A stretch of 61,977 bases of DNA from Bacillus sp. SG-1 (GCF_000181495.1 NZ_ABCF01000012.1:1-61977), one strand, 5' to 3'. Counted from the first letter of the stretch, positions 1 to 8,828 are shown. Program-made: numbers and translations. Notes: generated from the letters alone by a model not told the origin.

Positions 1-230
1 ATTTCATACTGTCTACAGGACTGTTCCGGGGAGGAATGGTTTTTTTTGTTATGTGAAACAGGCCTTTCAGCTCCCGGGAAGGCACCGCATCCTTATTACA
101 GCGGCTGCTTCTAAAAGGAACAGAGATACGAAACGAGGCATCTGCTTGGCATGCCTGCGATAGTAAAAGGCTGCGGCAGGCAGTTTAAATGAGTCATCTC
201 TTCTTATAACTCATGATAAGGAGGTTCAGT
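1..230. other. left-edge non-coding region
   Basis: I see no gene here. A run of eight T (about 41-48) may be the tail of a terminator for a gene outside the window, but I cannot pair a convincing stem before it. The stretch ends in the ribosome binding site of the diguanylate cyclase. I looked for a c-di-GMP riboswitch of the GEMM type and did not find its conserved core. Confidence 0.3.
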
Positions 231-1172
231 ATGGAAATCTGGACATTAATAGCCGGAATTGTAGCGGGGATGTCTCTATTTAAAGGTTTTGACTATATTA
301 AGAACGCAGAAGCGAGAGAAAATGAAAAGAGGATCTTTCAGCTTGTCGAGAGGTCAAGGGATATCATTTATTATTGTGAAACGAAACCGGTGTTGAAGTT
401 CAAATACCTAAGCCCTTCCATCGACAATTTATTAGGACCTGGTGTCCAGGTCCGCGCCATGGTAAATGGCCACACCCCGGTGGAACTTATCCATCCCGAG
501 GACAGGACCATTTTAGAGAAAAAGCTCTCCGGTAAGCTTGATTACAGCCAGCCGATCATTCAGAGGTGGAGGGACACGGAAGGAAATTATAGATATTTTG
601 AAGAGTTCGCCACCCCTATTTTTAAAAATGGCGAGTTGACGGCAGTGCAAGGGGTGATCCGCAGTATTGATGATAAAATGGAGCTGCAGAAGGAACTGGT
701 TTACAAGGCGCACCACGATGGGCTCTCAGGGTTAGCCAACAGGCTTTCTTTTGAAAATGAATCGTCTATTCTCGATGAATTGGAGGACCGGCCTGTCGCG
801 CTCTTGCTTTGTGATTTGGATGAGCTGAAATACTATAATGATACCTATGGGCATAGAACCGGTGATGAACTGATAAAGGAAACAAGCAAGATTCTAAGGA
901 CCTTACAAAATGAAGATGTTTTTGTAGCAAGAATTGGCGGGGATGAGTTTGCCATCCTGATAAAAGATCAACAAAAATACCATCCGCAAGATATGAAGAA
1001 GACTATTCAACATAAATTAGCCGGGTATAATCGTTACAGCAAAACGCTTAATATCATGCTTTCCATAGGCTTTGCCTCGAGTCCAAGTTCAGTCGGCAAA
1101 ATGAATGAACTCTATACTTTGGCAGATGAAAATATGTATGAAGAAAAACGGAGTAAAAAAAGATCTAGTTAG
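231..1172 (+). CDS. membrane-anchored PAS-GGDEF diguanylate cyclase
   Basis: Probably makes the second messenger cyclic di-GMP from two GTP. The protein (313 aa) has one hydrophobic N-terminal segment (about residues 4-20), a PAS-like sensor domain (about 35-145) and a C-terminal GGDEF domain (about 155-313). The catalytic motif GGDEF is intact at 236-240, and the metal-binding Asp is in DLDELKYYNDTYGH (near 195). The R-x-x-D inhibitory site normally five residues before GGDEF is missing (NEDV there), so product feedback may be absent. I chose ATG 231 because AAGGAGG (217-223) precedes it by about 7 nt; an in-frame ATG at 213 lies upstream of that site. The ligand of the PAS domain cannot be told. 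It stands alone and ends at a terminator shared with the convergent dehydrogenase gene. Confidence 0.85.
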   Translation: MEIWTLIAGIVAGMSLFKGFDYIKNAEARENEKRIFQLVERSRDIIYYCETKPVLKFKYLSPSIDNLLGPGVQVRAMVNGHTPVELIHPEDRTILEKKLSGKLDYSQPIIQRWRDTEGNYRYFEEFATPIFKNGELTAVQGVIRSIDDKMELQKELVYKAHHDGLSGLANRLSFENESSILDELEDRPVALLLCDLDELKYYNDTYGHRTGDELIKETSKILRTLQNEDVFVARIGGDEFAILIKDQQKYHPQDMKKTIQHKLAGYNRYSKTLNIMLSIGFASSPSSVGKMNELYTLADENMYEEKRSKKRSS

Positions 1173-1180
1173 AAACGTAA

Positions 1181-1209
1181 AAAGAAGGCCGGGCTCCCGG
1201 CCTTCTTTT
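1181..1209. terminator. bidirectional terminator
   Basis: Near-perfect inverted repeat AAAGAAGGCCGGG / CCCGGCCTTCTTT with A-rich and T-rich flanks, between the convergent diguanylate cyclase and dehydrogenase genes. It should stop transcription from both sides. Confidence 0.85.
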
Positions 1210-2628
1210 CTATATTCCCAGAGAGATATATTTTACTTCGAGGTATTCATCAATCCCATGATGTCCGCCTTCACGGCCCAGTCCGCTTTGCTTGAATCCG
1301 CCAAAAGGTGCTTGCGGAGTGGAAGGCAGGCCGTCGTTCAATCCGACAATCCCATATTGCAGTGCTTCACAAACAGTAATTCCTTTTGTAATGTTTTCAG
1401 TGAAGACATAGGCGGCCAATCCGTAGATGGAATTGTTGGCACGTTCGATGGCTTCCTCCATTGAAGAGAAGGTCGATATCGGCGCCAATGGCCCGAAAGT
1501 CTCTTCTGTCATGCAAAGCATATCATCTTTTACATTAGATAAAATGACCGGTCCAAAGTACAACCCTTCGTTACTGTTTCCTCCGTACTCCAGGACCGCT
1601 CCCGCTTTCAAAGCATCTTCGACGTGATTCTTCACTTTTTGAACAGCTGCTTCATCAATAAGAGGACCGATATCGACGCCTTCATCCAACCCGTTTCCGA
1701 CTTTCAAGCCCTTCACTTTTTCCACCAGCTTTTCCGTGAAGGTCTGTTGAATGGATTCGTGAATATAGATGCGGTTTGAGCAGACACATGTCTGTCCTGC
1801 GTTTCTGAACTTGGCAGCTATCACGCCGTTTACCGCTTTATCGATATCACAGTCATCCATCACGATGACAGGGGCATGACCGCCAAGCTCCAATGAGATT
1901 TTTTTAACGGTATCAGCCGCTCCCCTCATCAGGAGCTTGCCGACCTGGGTTGATCCTGTGAAGGTTAATTTTCGGACGCGAGTGTCTGAAAGCCAGGTTT
2001 CGCCGATTGCTTTGGCATCACCTGTCACGACATTGATGACGCCTTTTGGAATGCCGGCTTCCTCAGCAAGCTGAGCCATTTTTAATGCGGTAAGCGGTGT
2101 TTGTTCAGCAGGTTTAATGACAACTGTACATCCGGTTGCAAGGGCGGGGGCGACTTTCCGGGTAATCATGGCCGCAGGGAAATTCCATGGAGTGATGACA
2201 GCGACAACACCGACCGGCTGTTTCTGTACAAACAAGCGCTTGTTTCTTTGAGTTGCAGGAATGGTTTCCCCGTAAACCCGCTTCCCCTCTTCTGCATACC
2301 AGGAGATGAAGCCGTTTGCATAATTCATTTCCCCAAGCGCTTCCTTCAGAGGTTTTCCTTGTTCTCTTGTCATCGTCTTCGCTAATTCGTCTTTATTTTT
2401 TTCTATCAGATCATGCCATTTAAACAGCAGCTCACTTCTTTCATATGCAGAATAACGCGACCACTCTGCAAAGGCATCATATGCTGCATCAACGGCAGCT
2501 TTTGCTTCTTTCTGTCCGCCGTTCGGTACAGAAGCGATCACTGACTGATCGGCTGGATTGGTGACCTCGACAGCCGACAGGTCGTGCCCGGCGTTCTCAC
2601 CGTTAATTCTCATGTAATATTTCTCCAT
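1210..2628 (-). CDS. gabD: NAD(P)-dependent succinate-semialdehyde dehydrogenase
   Basis: Aldehyde dehydrogenase superfamily, 472 aa, the usual length for GabD. It would oxidise succinate semialdehyde to succinate, the last step of the GABA shunt, in the cytosol. Visible motifs: TPWNFP near 146, the cofactor loop FTGSTQVG (223-230), the general base Glu247 in LELGG and the nucleophile Cys281 in GQTCVC. The second Cys two residues later (C283) occurs in GabD enzymes with a redox-sensitive pair. The start is ATG 2628 with AAGGAGGGG just upstream on this strand. No GABA transaminase or permease is adjacent, so the substrate rests on family resemblance; other short semialdehydes are possible. Confidence 0.85.
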   Translation of the reverse strand: MEKYYMRINGENAGHDLSAVEVTNPADQSVIASVPNGGQKEAKAAVDAAYDAFAEWSRYSAYERSELLFKWHDLIEKNKDELAKTMTREQGKPLKEALGEMNYANGFISWYAEEGKRVYGETIPATQRNKRLFVQKQPVGVVAVITPWNFPAAMITRKVAPALATGCTVVIKPAEQTPLTALKMAQLAEEAGIPKGVINVVTGDAKAIGETWLSDTRVRKLTFTGSTQVGKLLMRGAADTVKKISLELGGHAPVIVMDDCDIDKAVNGVIAAKFRNAGQTCVCSNRIYIHESIQQTFTEKLVEKVKGLKVGNGLDEGVDIGPLIDEAAVQKVKNHVEDALKAGAVLEYGGNSNEGLYFGPVILSNVKDDMLCMTEETFGPLAPISTFSSMEEAIERANNSIYGLAAYVFTENITKGITVCEALQYGIVGLNDGLPSTPQAPFGGFKQSGLGREGGHHGIDEYLEVKYISLGI

Positions 2629-2920
2629 CTTAACCCCTCCTTGTCGTTATTTTCACGATCATGCGTTCATCTTTATTATAACAATCAGCCAAACAGTGTT
2701 GATAGAAATAAGCTCCGGGAAAATTTACGTTTTAAACTGTGTGAGTTTTGGGTAAAAGTTTTTTGGATAATATTTCTTTGAGTTGCCAAGGCTTCTCAAA
2801 ATGATGAAAAGGCAAACAAGAAAAAAGTAGAAATAATGTGTGGATTTTTGGTTCATGATAAGGGAGGAACAAGTCAGATTCTCTTAAAAAAGCTTGTTTT
2901 ACCAGTGATTCTCACTAACC

Positions 2921-2986
2921 ATGACACTTGTCATGTTTTTGTGATGACAGGTATATCTGCACTTATGATTTTTAATTTTTTATACT
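2921..2986 (+). promoter_or_regulatory. des promoter with DesR-type operator
   Basis: Upstream of des is a perfect palindrome ATGACA-CT-TGTCAT (2921-2934), followed after 9 nt by a second site with only one good half (ATGACA-GG-TATATC, 2944-2957). A -10-like TATACT lies at 2981-2986 and no good -35 is visible, as expected for an activated promoter. In Bacillus subtilis, phosphorylated DesR binds one palindromic and one degenerate site upstream of des to switch it on in the cold; this layout is the same. The site assignment is by analogy. Confidence 0.75.
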
Positions 2987-3024
2987 TACTATAAGAGAAA
3001 AATGAGGAAAGGAATATATGATAA

Positions 3025-4047
3025 ATGACTAAACAAAAGACAAAAACATTAAGAAAGCAAGTGTCTCCATTTGAAGGGTCGGAGACAAGTAAGAGTGTAT
3101 TTCAACTTGTAACAACCATAGGTCTTTTCGTGTCAGTATGGGTTCTTGCTTATTTAAGCCTTTCTGTTTCTTATTTGCTGACACTGGCCTTAGGAATCGT
3201 CGGGGCAGGTTTATTGACAAGGATTTTCATCATTTTTCACGATTGCTGCCACTATTCTTTCTTCAAAAATAGGAAGGCGAACCAAATTATCGGCACCCTC
3301 ACCGGGATCATTACCCTGTTCCCGTTCTATCAATGGCAGCACGAGCATTCTGTTCACCATGCAACGAGCTCAAATTTGGACAAACGCGGTACGGGTGATA
3401 TTTGGATGATGACCGTTGAGGAATATAAGAGTGCTTCTTTTTGGACAAGGGTTTCGTACCGCCTTTACCGAAATCCACTTGTGATGTTCGGATTGGGACC
3501 GATATATGTTTTCTTGATTACAAACCGCTTTAACCGTAAGGATGCAAGGAAGAAAGAGCGGATCAATACCTATATTACAAATATCGCTATCACCTCCATT
3601 GTTGCGGTTCTTTGCTACACTGTAGGCTGGCAGGCATTTCTGTTAGTTCACGGAACCATTTTCTATATTGCCGGCATCATGGGCATATGGTTATTTTATG
3701 TGCAGCATACATTTGAAGATTCCTATTTTGAAGTAAATGAAGAGTGGGACTTTGTTCTGGCAGCAGTTGAAGGCAGTTCTTTCTATAAACTGCCTAAAAT
3801 CCTGCAATGGTTCACTGGAAATATCGGTTTCCACCATGTACACCATCTTGCCCCAAGGGTCCCTAACTATAAGCTTGAAGAGGCCCACAGAAGCAATGAG
3901 TCCCTGCAGCATGTCCCCACTATTACCTTGGCTACGAGCTTAAGATCATTGAAGTTTAAGTTGTGGGATGAAACAAATAAAAAGTTTGTCCGCTTTAAAG
4001 ATGTTAAGTCTTTATCAAAAGCAGAAAATTTAACAGTGACAGACTGA
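3025..4047 (+). CDS. des: acyl-lipid fatty acid desaturase
   Basis: Integral-membrane di-iron desaturase that puts a cis double bond into acyl chains of existing phospholipids, restoring membrane fluidity after cold shock. 340 aa with four or more membrane spans. The three histidine boxes are present: HDCCH (72-76), HEHSVHH (106-112) and HHVHH (270-274). The start ATG 3025 follows AGGAAAGGA; the ATG at 3018 runs into a stop within five codons. The next two genes encode DesK and DesR, which control it, and its promoter carries the matching operator. Regiospecificity (delta-5 in B. subtilis) cannot be read from the sequence. Confidence 0.93.
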   Translation: MTKQKTKTLRKQVSPFEGSETSKSVFQLVTTIGLFVSVWVLAYLSLSVSYLLTLALGIVGAGLLTRIFIIFHDCCHYSFFKNRKANQIIGTLTGIITLFPFYQWQHEHSVHHATSSNLDKRGTGDIWMMTVEEYKSASFWTRVSYRLYRNPLVMFGLGPIYVFLITNRFNRKDARKKERINTYITNIAITSIVAVLCYTVGWQAFLLVHGTIFYIAGIMGIWLFYVQHTFEDSYFEVNEEWDFVLAAVEGSSFYKLPKILQWFTGNIGFHHVHHLAPRVPNYKLEEAHRSNESLQHVPTITLATSLRSLKFKLWDETNKKFVRFKDVKSLSKAENLTVTD

Positions 4048-4056
4048 GTCATCGAC

Positions 4057-4085
4057 GATCCAGCTTAACGGCTGGATCTTATTCT
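4057..4085 (+). terminator. terminator after des
   Basis: Perfect 8-bp stem GATCCAGC / GCTGGATC with a 6-nt loop, followed by a broken T tract. It separates des from desKR, which then need their own promoter. Confidence 0.7.
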
Positions 4086-4151
4086 TTGTGGGGAGTTTTC
4101 CTTTACAGGGGATTCGCCGCGGAAGTGGGAATTGGATGGTGAAAGTGTGCA

Positions 4152-4283
4152 ATCGCCGATAAAACCCAAATCACCGATAATATTACAAAATCGCTGATAA
4201 GTTTCAGGAATCACCGATAAAAAATGCAAAATCGCTGATAAATCCCAGGAATCGCTGAAAATATCACAAAACCGCCGATAAAC
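4152..4283. repeat. tandem array, about 20-bp unit (7 copies)
   Basis: Seven copies of the core AATCRCYGATAA start at 4152, 4170, 4190, 4210, 4231, 4251 and 4271, so steps are 18, 20, 20, 21, 20 and 20 bp. The roughly 8 nt between cores vary. The array fills most of the gap between the des terminator and the desK promoter. It codes for nothing I can support. Confidence 0.85.
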
Positions 4284-4319
4284 TTCCCAGCGCAAATAAC
4301 AATACCTTATGGAAAAATA

Positions 4320-4349
4320 TTGACAAAAGGGATAAGATGAAAGTAGTAA
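4320..4349 (+). promoter_or_regulatory. putative desKR promoter
   Basis: A perfect TTGACA (4320-4325) is followed 18 nt later by a weak -10, TAGTAA (4344-4349). It lies about 25 nt before desK and downstream of the des terminator, which fits separate expression of the regulator pair. Confidence 0.5.
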
Positions 4350-4372
4350 ATAGAAAAAAATGAGGTTCTTTA

Positions 4373-5509
4373 ATGTTTAATAGATATTTGGCGTTTCAAC
4401 GCAATAGCGGGATTTCCCCGTACATATGGATCATCTTGTATATACTGCCGTTTTATTTTATTTTTCAGTCATCATCCATGATCGTTATGATCACCGGGAC
4501 CATCCTGACAATCCTGTTTTTTGTTTTTTACCAGATTGCCTTTTTTTCTAAGGGATGGCTGGTCTATCTATGGACGTTTATTTTGATAGGGATTTCGACT
4601 GCGTCCACTTCACTATTCAGCTATGTGTACTTTGCTTTTTTCCTGGCTCACTATATCGGGAATATCAAAGAAAGAAAGACTTTTTTGATTTTGTACTTTG
4701 CCCACCTTATTGCGACCACGGTTTCTATCAATATTACAATTATCCAGGATGAGGCACTTTTCATTAAGCAATTTCCATTTGTCATCATCATTTGGATCAG
4801 TGTCATTTTGCTTCCATTCAACATCCATAACCGCAACGAGCGTGGACAACTGGAAGAAAAGCTGGAGGACGCGAACAAGAGGATTACCGAGCTTGGGAAA
4901 CTGGAGGAAAGGCAGCGGATTGCCCGTGACCTTCATGATACCCTTGGGCAGAAATTGTCATTGATCGGTTTGAAAAGCGACCTGGCCAGAAAACTGATCA
5001 ATAAGGATCCGGAAAGAGCAAAAGGCGAGCTGAAGGATGTCCAGCAAACAGCCAGGACAGCCTTGAATGAAGTGCGCAAGATGGTTTCCTCCATGCGCGG
5101 AATCCGCCTCGAAGATGAAATCATCACCGTTGCAAAAATTTTAAAGGCGGCTGAAATTGAGTTTTCCGGAATTAAGAAATTAGAATTGAAAAACGTGTCA
5201 CTACTAACCGAAAATATACTGAGTATGTGCTTAAAAGAAGCAGTCACGAATATCGTTAAGCATAGCGGGGCAAGCCAATGTGAACTAACAATAGATCAAA
5301 CGTGGAAGGAAATCACTATGGTGATAAAGGATAACGGAGCCTTCCGGGAACCACGTGGAGATGAACGGAAAGGACATGGACTTGTAGGAATGAGAGAAAG
5401 ACTCGAATTTATCAATGGGGACATGAACATTGTAAAAGACGGCGGAACAACGCTTATCATTACGGTACCAAACGATGTCAAACAGACAGAACAGGGGGAA
5501 GTGACATGA
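4373..5509 (+). CDS. desK: membrane-fluidity sensor histidine kinase DesK
   Basis: Thermosensor kinase that phosphorylates DesR when the membrane becomes too ordered and acts as phosphatase when it is fluid. 378 aa. About five membrane segments fill residues 15-150, followed by a coiled-coil linker (about 155-180), the HisKA_3 dimerisation domain with phosphorylated His188 in ARDLHDTLGQK, and a HATPase_c domain with an N-box-like EAVTNIVKHS and G-boxes HGLVGMRER and GTTLIITVP. His188 is also the site in B. subtilis DesK. It overlaps desR by ATGA, so the two are translationally coupled. RBS GAGG lies 8 nt before ATG 4373. Confidence 0.93.
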   Translation: MFNRYLAFQRNSGISPYIWIILYILPFYFIFQSSSMIVMITGTILTILFFVFYQIAFFSKGWLVYLWTFILIGISTASTSLFSYVYFAFFLAHYIGNIKERKTFLILYFAHLIATTVSINITIIQDEALFIKQFPFVIIIWISVILLPFNIHNRNERGQLEEKLEDANKRITELGKLEERQRIARDLHDTLGQKLSLIGLKSDLARKLINKDPERAKGELKDVQQTARTALNEVRKMVSSMRGIRLEDEIITVAKILKAAEIEFSGIKKLELKNVSLLTENILSMCLKEAVTNIVKHSGASQCELTIDQTWKEITMVIKDNGAFREPRGDERKGHGLVGMRERLEFINGDMNIVKDGGTTLIITVPNDVKQTEQGEVT

Positions 5510-6105
5510 TCAAAATCGTCATTGCGGAAGACCAGCAGATGCTGCTTGGAGCATTCGGCTCATTGCTGGACCTGGAAGATGATATGGAAGTAGTCGGCAA
5601 AGCATCAAACGGCGAGGAAGCACTGCGACTGGTTCGTGAATTCCAGCCTGACGTCTGTATCATGGATATCGAAATGCCGGGGAAAACCGGTCTGGACGCG
5701 GCTGAAGAGCTTAAGGGGACCGGCTGCAAGATCATCATATTAACCACGTTTGCGCGGGCAGGCTATTTCCAAAGAGCGATTAGAGCGGGTGTAAATGGCT
5801 ATTTGTTAAAAGACAGTCCGAGTGAAGACCTGGCGGATTCCATCAGGACTGTGATGTCGGGCAAACGGGTGTATGCTCCTGAACTAATCGAAGATGCTTA
5901 CGGTGAAGGAAATCCTTTGACAGTCAGAGAAATAGAAGTCCTTGAACTCGTTGCCGACGGAAAAAACACCAAAGAAATCGCAGACGAACTCAGCATCAAA
6001 ACCGGAACCGTCCGAAACTACATCTCCACCATACTTGACAAACTTCAAGTGAAAAATCGAATCGAAGCCATCACCCAATCGAAAGAGAAGGGCTGGTTCA
6101 AATAA
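5506..6105 (+). CDS. desR: cold-shock response regulator DesR
   Basis: NarL/LuxR-family response regulator, 199 aa, that activates des when phosphorylated by DesK. The receiver domain spans about 1-120, with acidic residues E8-D9 and phospho-acceptor Asp54 (CIMDIEMPG). A LuxR-type helix-turn-helix covers about 135-195 (LTVREIEVLELVADGKNTKEI). The start codon overlaps the desK stop. The palindromic pair at 2921-2957 is its expected target. A hairpin terminator closes the operon 14 nt after the stop. Confidence 0.93.
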   Translation: MIKIVIAEDQQMLLGAFGSLLDLEDDMEVVGKASNGEEALRLVREFQPDVCIMDIEMPGKTGLDAAEELKGTGCKIIILTTFARAGYFQRAIRAGVNGYLLKDSPSEDLADSIRTVMSGKRVYAPELIEDAYGEGNPLTVREIEVLELVADGKNTKEIADELSIKTGTVRNYISTILDKLQVKNRIEAITQSKEKGWFK

Positions 6106-6118
6106 AAACCGACTCATG

Positions 6119-6146
6119 CCTCTTGCCTTGTGCAGGAGGTTTTTTT
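6119..6146 (+). terminator. desKR terminator
   Basis: Stem CCTCTTGC / GCAGGAGG (one G-T pair) with a 5-nt loop, followed by seven T. Confidence 0.8.
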
Positions 6147-6210
6147 GTTTTGAGAATTAGGTAAGATTAATCAATAATTGCTAGGGGACGGCTTAATCTC
6201 CGGCATGAAA

Positions 6211-6294
6211 GGGGAATCGAATCTCAAGGGACCGAAAAAGGAGAAAATGGGCCAACATCGAGTGGGAAATCGAATCTCATTGGCCCGAAAAAGG
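6211..6294. repeat. two degenerate copies 53 bp apart
   Basis: Two copies of AATCGAATCTCA..GG.CCGAAAAAGG begin at 6215 and 6268, 53 bp apart, between desR and the MscS gene. The spacing matches the 52-53 bp period of the large arrays elsewhere in the window, although the sequence is different. It may be the remains of a longer array. The rest of 6147-6404 shows nothing I can name. Confidence 0.6.
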
Positions 6295-6404
6295 GCGTGC
6301 CCCAAATTCACCTTTCTCCTGATAACCGCCCAAAAAGAATGTAATCCGAAGAATGGGGTATAAAACAAGGAAGTATATTTTGGTGAAAAGTCAGGTGAAG
6401 TGAA

Positions 6405-7454
6405 ATGATGGAGAGGTTTTTTAATGGGTTATCTGAAATTGACCTAAAGTGGTTCTTATTAGTGCTGGCCTTGATCCTGATAGGAAATATTATTTTAAAA
6501 AGGGCAGCTGTTTACATAGAAAACCGGAGTTCCGTTTTGCAAGAGAGGTTTACCGCAACTGTGCGGTCGGTATTGAACTGGCTCAGTTTTTATGGAGCAT
6601 TGCTTTTGTTCCTCTTATACTTCTGGGGGGAAGACTGGCTTACGTACACCCTCTATTCGCAGGGAGGGGTGGACGTATCGGTGTTCCTCATTTTAGTTGC
6701 TTTTATGATTGTGTCGTTGGCGCACAGACTGGTGAAAATTTTTACCCAGTATGTTCTGAAGCAGGTATATGAGTATTACGACATCAATACTGGCCTTGGA
6801 TATACTTTTAACAGAATCATCTACTATACTGTCATGATATTGGCACTGGTGGTCAGTTTGACGACGGTGGGGCTTGATCTATCCGCAATCGCTGCTGTGC
6901 TCGGTGTGCTTGGAATCGGGATTGGTTTTGGGATGCGTAATATTGCCGGGAACTTTATATCCGGTGTCATCATTCTCTTTGAGAGGCCCATCGAAGTAGG
7001 GGAGGTCATCCAGGTTAACGGCAAAAATGGGCGGGTGGAGAAGATTCGTCTGCGTTCAACCATTATCAGGACAGCGAAAGAAGGTACGCTGATAGTCCCC
7101 AATCAGTATTTTATTGAACAAATCATCCGCAACCGTTCCAGCGTGGCGGTCAGTGCTGAAGTGACAATCAGTGTAAGGTATGGAATGAATACCAAAGAGG
7201 TTGAGGGATTGCTTATGAAAGCAGTTGAAAAGGTAAAGGAAGATGCTGAAGGAATCCTGGACAGCCCTCCGCCTGATATCCGGTTTGTGGATATCAAAAC
7301 CCAGGCAATGGAATTTCTTGTACTGATTCCAGTTACCAATTTTCAAATAAAAGAAAAGGTCGAAAGTGACTTGCGGCATGCTATTGCAGAGATATTCATT
7401 GAACATGAGGTCGAACTGGCATCCGCAGTAGCCTCATTGGAGCCCAGTGATTGA
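6405..7454 (+). CDS. MscS-family mechanosensitive channel
   Basis: Small-conductance mechanosensitive channel, a safety valve that opens under membrane tension during osmotic downshock. 349 aa. Membrane segments are near 15-30, 60-80, 92-112 and 135-155. The pore helix and the start of the beta domain are typical: GVLGIGIGFGMRNIAGN, then a GVIILFERP stretch and EVGEVIQVNG. A cytosolic alpha/beta domain follows. The start is the first of two adjacent ATG codons, with AGGTGA about 7 nt upstream. It stands alone between repeat-bearing gaps. Which of the several Bacillus MscS paralogues it matches I cannot say. Confidence 0.88.
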   Translation: MMERFFNGLSEIDLKWFLLVLALILIGNIILKRAAVYIENRSSVLQERFTATVRSVLNWLSFYGALLLFLLYFWGEDWLTYTLYSQGGVDVSVFLILVAFMIVSLAHRLVKIFTQYVLKQVYEYYDINTGLGYTFNRIIYYTVMILALVVSLTTVGLDLSAIAAVLGVLGIGIGFGMRNIAGNFISGVIILFERPIEVGEVIQVNGKNGRVEKIRLRSTIIRTAKEGTLIVPNQYFIEQIIRNRSSVAVSAEVTISVRYGMNTKEVEGLLMKAVEKVKEDAEGILDSPPPDIRFVDIKTQAMEFLVLIPVTNFQIKEKVESDLRHAIAEIFIEHEVELASAVASLEPSD

Positions 7455-7504
7455 TAACTGGATACAAGAGGACCTGACGACTTCTCCGTTGGGGCACAAA
7501 TAAG

Positions 7505-8045
7505 ATAACCGGCGGGTCAAAGAGGGGGAATGACCATGTCGATTCGTTCTAAAAAAGAATCGGTCCTGTCGAAGAGGTGAAATGACCCGGTCGATTGGTT
7601 CCAAAAAAGAATCGACCCGGTCAAAGAGGTGAAAAGACAAGATCGATTGGTTCCAAAAAGAGAATCGACCCTGTCGAAGAGGCGGAAAGACCAGGTCGAA
7701 TGATTGCAAAAGAGAATCGACCCTGTCGAAGAGGCGTAAAGACCCGGTCGATTGGTTCCAAAAAAGAATCGGCCTGGTCCAAGAAGTGCAATGATTAGGT
7801 CGAATGGTTGCAAAAAGAGAATGGACCCTGTTGAAGAGGCGTAAAGACCAGGTCGAATGGTTGCAAAAGAGAATCGACCCTGTCCAAGAGGCGAAATGAC
7901 CGGGTCGATTCGTTTTAAAAAAGAATCGGTCCTGTCGAAGAGGCGTAAAGACCAGGTCGAATGGTTGCAAAAAGAGAATCGACCCTGTCGAAGAGGCGGA
8001 AAGACCCGGTCGATTGGCATCCCAAAATAAGAATCGCCCCCATGC
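7505..8045. repeat. tandem array, 52-53-bp unit (about 10 copies)
   Basis: Ten GAATCG starts fall at 7557, 7609, 7662, 7714, 7766, 7819, 7871, 7923, 7976 and 8031, with a decayed copy before the first; steps are 52 or 53 bp except the last (55). Each unit carries GGTCGAWT, then 12-14 nt, then AATCGACC: a stem of 6 to 8 bp. Long open frames on the minus strand here only translate the repeat and look spurious. The array lies between the ends of the convergent MscS gene and the 101-aa gene. Confidence 0.92.
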
Positions 8046-8080
8046 AAGGCAATGCCCCACCTTACCGACTCAGCGAACAT

Positions 8081-8108
8081 CTGGCTCGAAAAAATTAAAC
8101 TGAGCCAG
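8081..8108. repeat. inverted repeat CTGGCTC / GAGCCAG
   Basis: Perfect 7-bp arms separated by 14 A/T-rich nt. The arm sequence is the same as in the palindromic units at 18.9 kb (TGAGCCAGGCTCA), so this may be a stray relative of those repeats. It could also act as a weak terminator for the minus-strand gene that follows. Confidence 0.5.
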
Positions 8109-8133
8109 AAACCACAAACCACAAACCACAAAC

Positions 8134-8439
8134 CTAGATCCCCCTCAAAGCCGATTCCATACTGTCAAAACCGGTATGGTCGGCCGCATCAGGGTCATCA
8201 GATTCAATCGTCCATTGTTGAGAAGAGGGCTCTAATCCTCCGTCATGGTCCTTTTTATATGGAAGGTGAATCATATAAGCTTTTCCGTCTTTTTTCACTG
8301 TGTAGCCAAGGTAGTATTGATCCTTCTGCCCTTCTTCTTCAAAGACGCCGATTTCCTCAAGACCATACTCTTCCATCAGGGAAGGGAAAGAAGTTTGAAG
8401 TTCGTTGATTAACTGCTCTCTTGATAAAAACGCCATCAT
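8134..8439 (-). CDS. small conserved Bacillaceae protein (DUF5634-like)
   Basis: 101-aa acidic soluble protein of unknown function. The N-terminus (MMAFLSREQLINELQTSF) and the glycine- and aromatic-containing centre (YYLGYTVKKDGKAYMIHLP) resemble a small family I know as DUF5634; that name is from memory and not certain. No signal peptide or membrane segment is seen. A strong AAGGAGG precedes two adjacent ATG codons; the second (8436) is equally possible. It is a single gene running toward the MscS gene, with the 52-bp array between the two ends. Confidence 0.7.
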   Translation of the reverse strand: MMAFLSREQLINELQTSFPSLMEEYGLEEIGVFEEEGQKDQYYLGYTVKKDGKAYMIHLPYKKDHDGGLEPSSQQWTIESDDPDAADHTGFDSMESALRGI

Positions 8440-8828
8440 GATGCCTCCTTTCTACTAGTGTGTGTTCTTAATATGGATTGAAACTTTTTAAATAACCATC
8501 AGCGGGATTGGTAAGTCATGTTAACCCGGATTATATTTGTGTTTCTGGAAAAGGCTTTGTTAATTGTTAGTGTTGCTAATAAGGCCTAATAGGACAACAG
8601 ATTATTTAGCATTAGAATAAGATCATGTTCGATTGGAGCGGAAGGTGGGCGGCCTCCCGGGATGTCTAATATCATCGCATGACTGCAGCGGAAATCAGGC
8701 AATATTACATTCCCTGTAGAAATTGTTGTGAAATTGCAATCTTTGATGCAGAGAAGTCTGATAAAATAAAGGTATTGAAGAAGTATATGCTCACCTTTCA
8801 CAAGTACTATACTTAGCGGAGGATTGTC
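8440..8828. other. 389-bp intergenic region
   Basis: Divergent region between the 101-aa gene and the large TPR gene. I found no repeat, no clear hairpin terminator and no promoter with correct spacing; TTGCAA (8734-8739) and TAAAAT (8762-8767) are too far apart. GGAGG at 8818-8822 is the ribosome binding site of the next gene. Confidence 0.4.

Noticed and set aside
1-230. c-di-GMP riboswitch before the diguanylate cyclase
   Set aside because: None of the conserved GEMM core blocks could be aligned by eye; some local hairpins exist but without a recognisable fold.
2729-2755. A sigma-B promoter (GTTT, 17 nt, GGGTAA) upstream of des
   Set aside because: The spacing is two nt longer than in the three convincing sigma-B sites here, and the nearest downstream start is 270 nt away, past the DesR sites.
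7434-8131. Two long minus-strand open frames (over 200 codons) across the MscS-side array
   Set aside because: They only translate the 52-bp repeats, lack a ribosome binding site, and show a repeated Phe/Ser/Asp pattern caused by the array. In a 52-53 bp array frames drift between units, so no coherent protein results.
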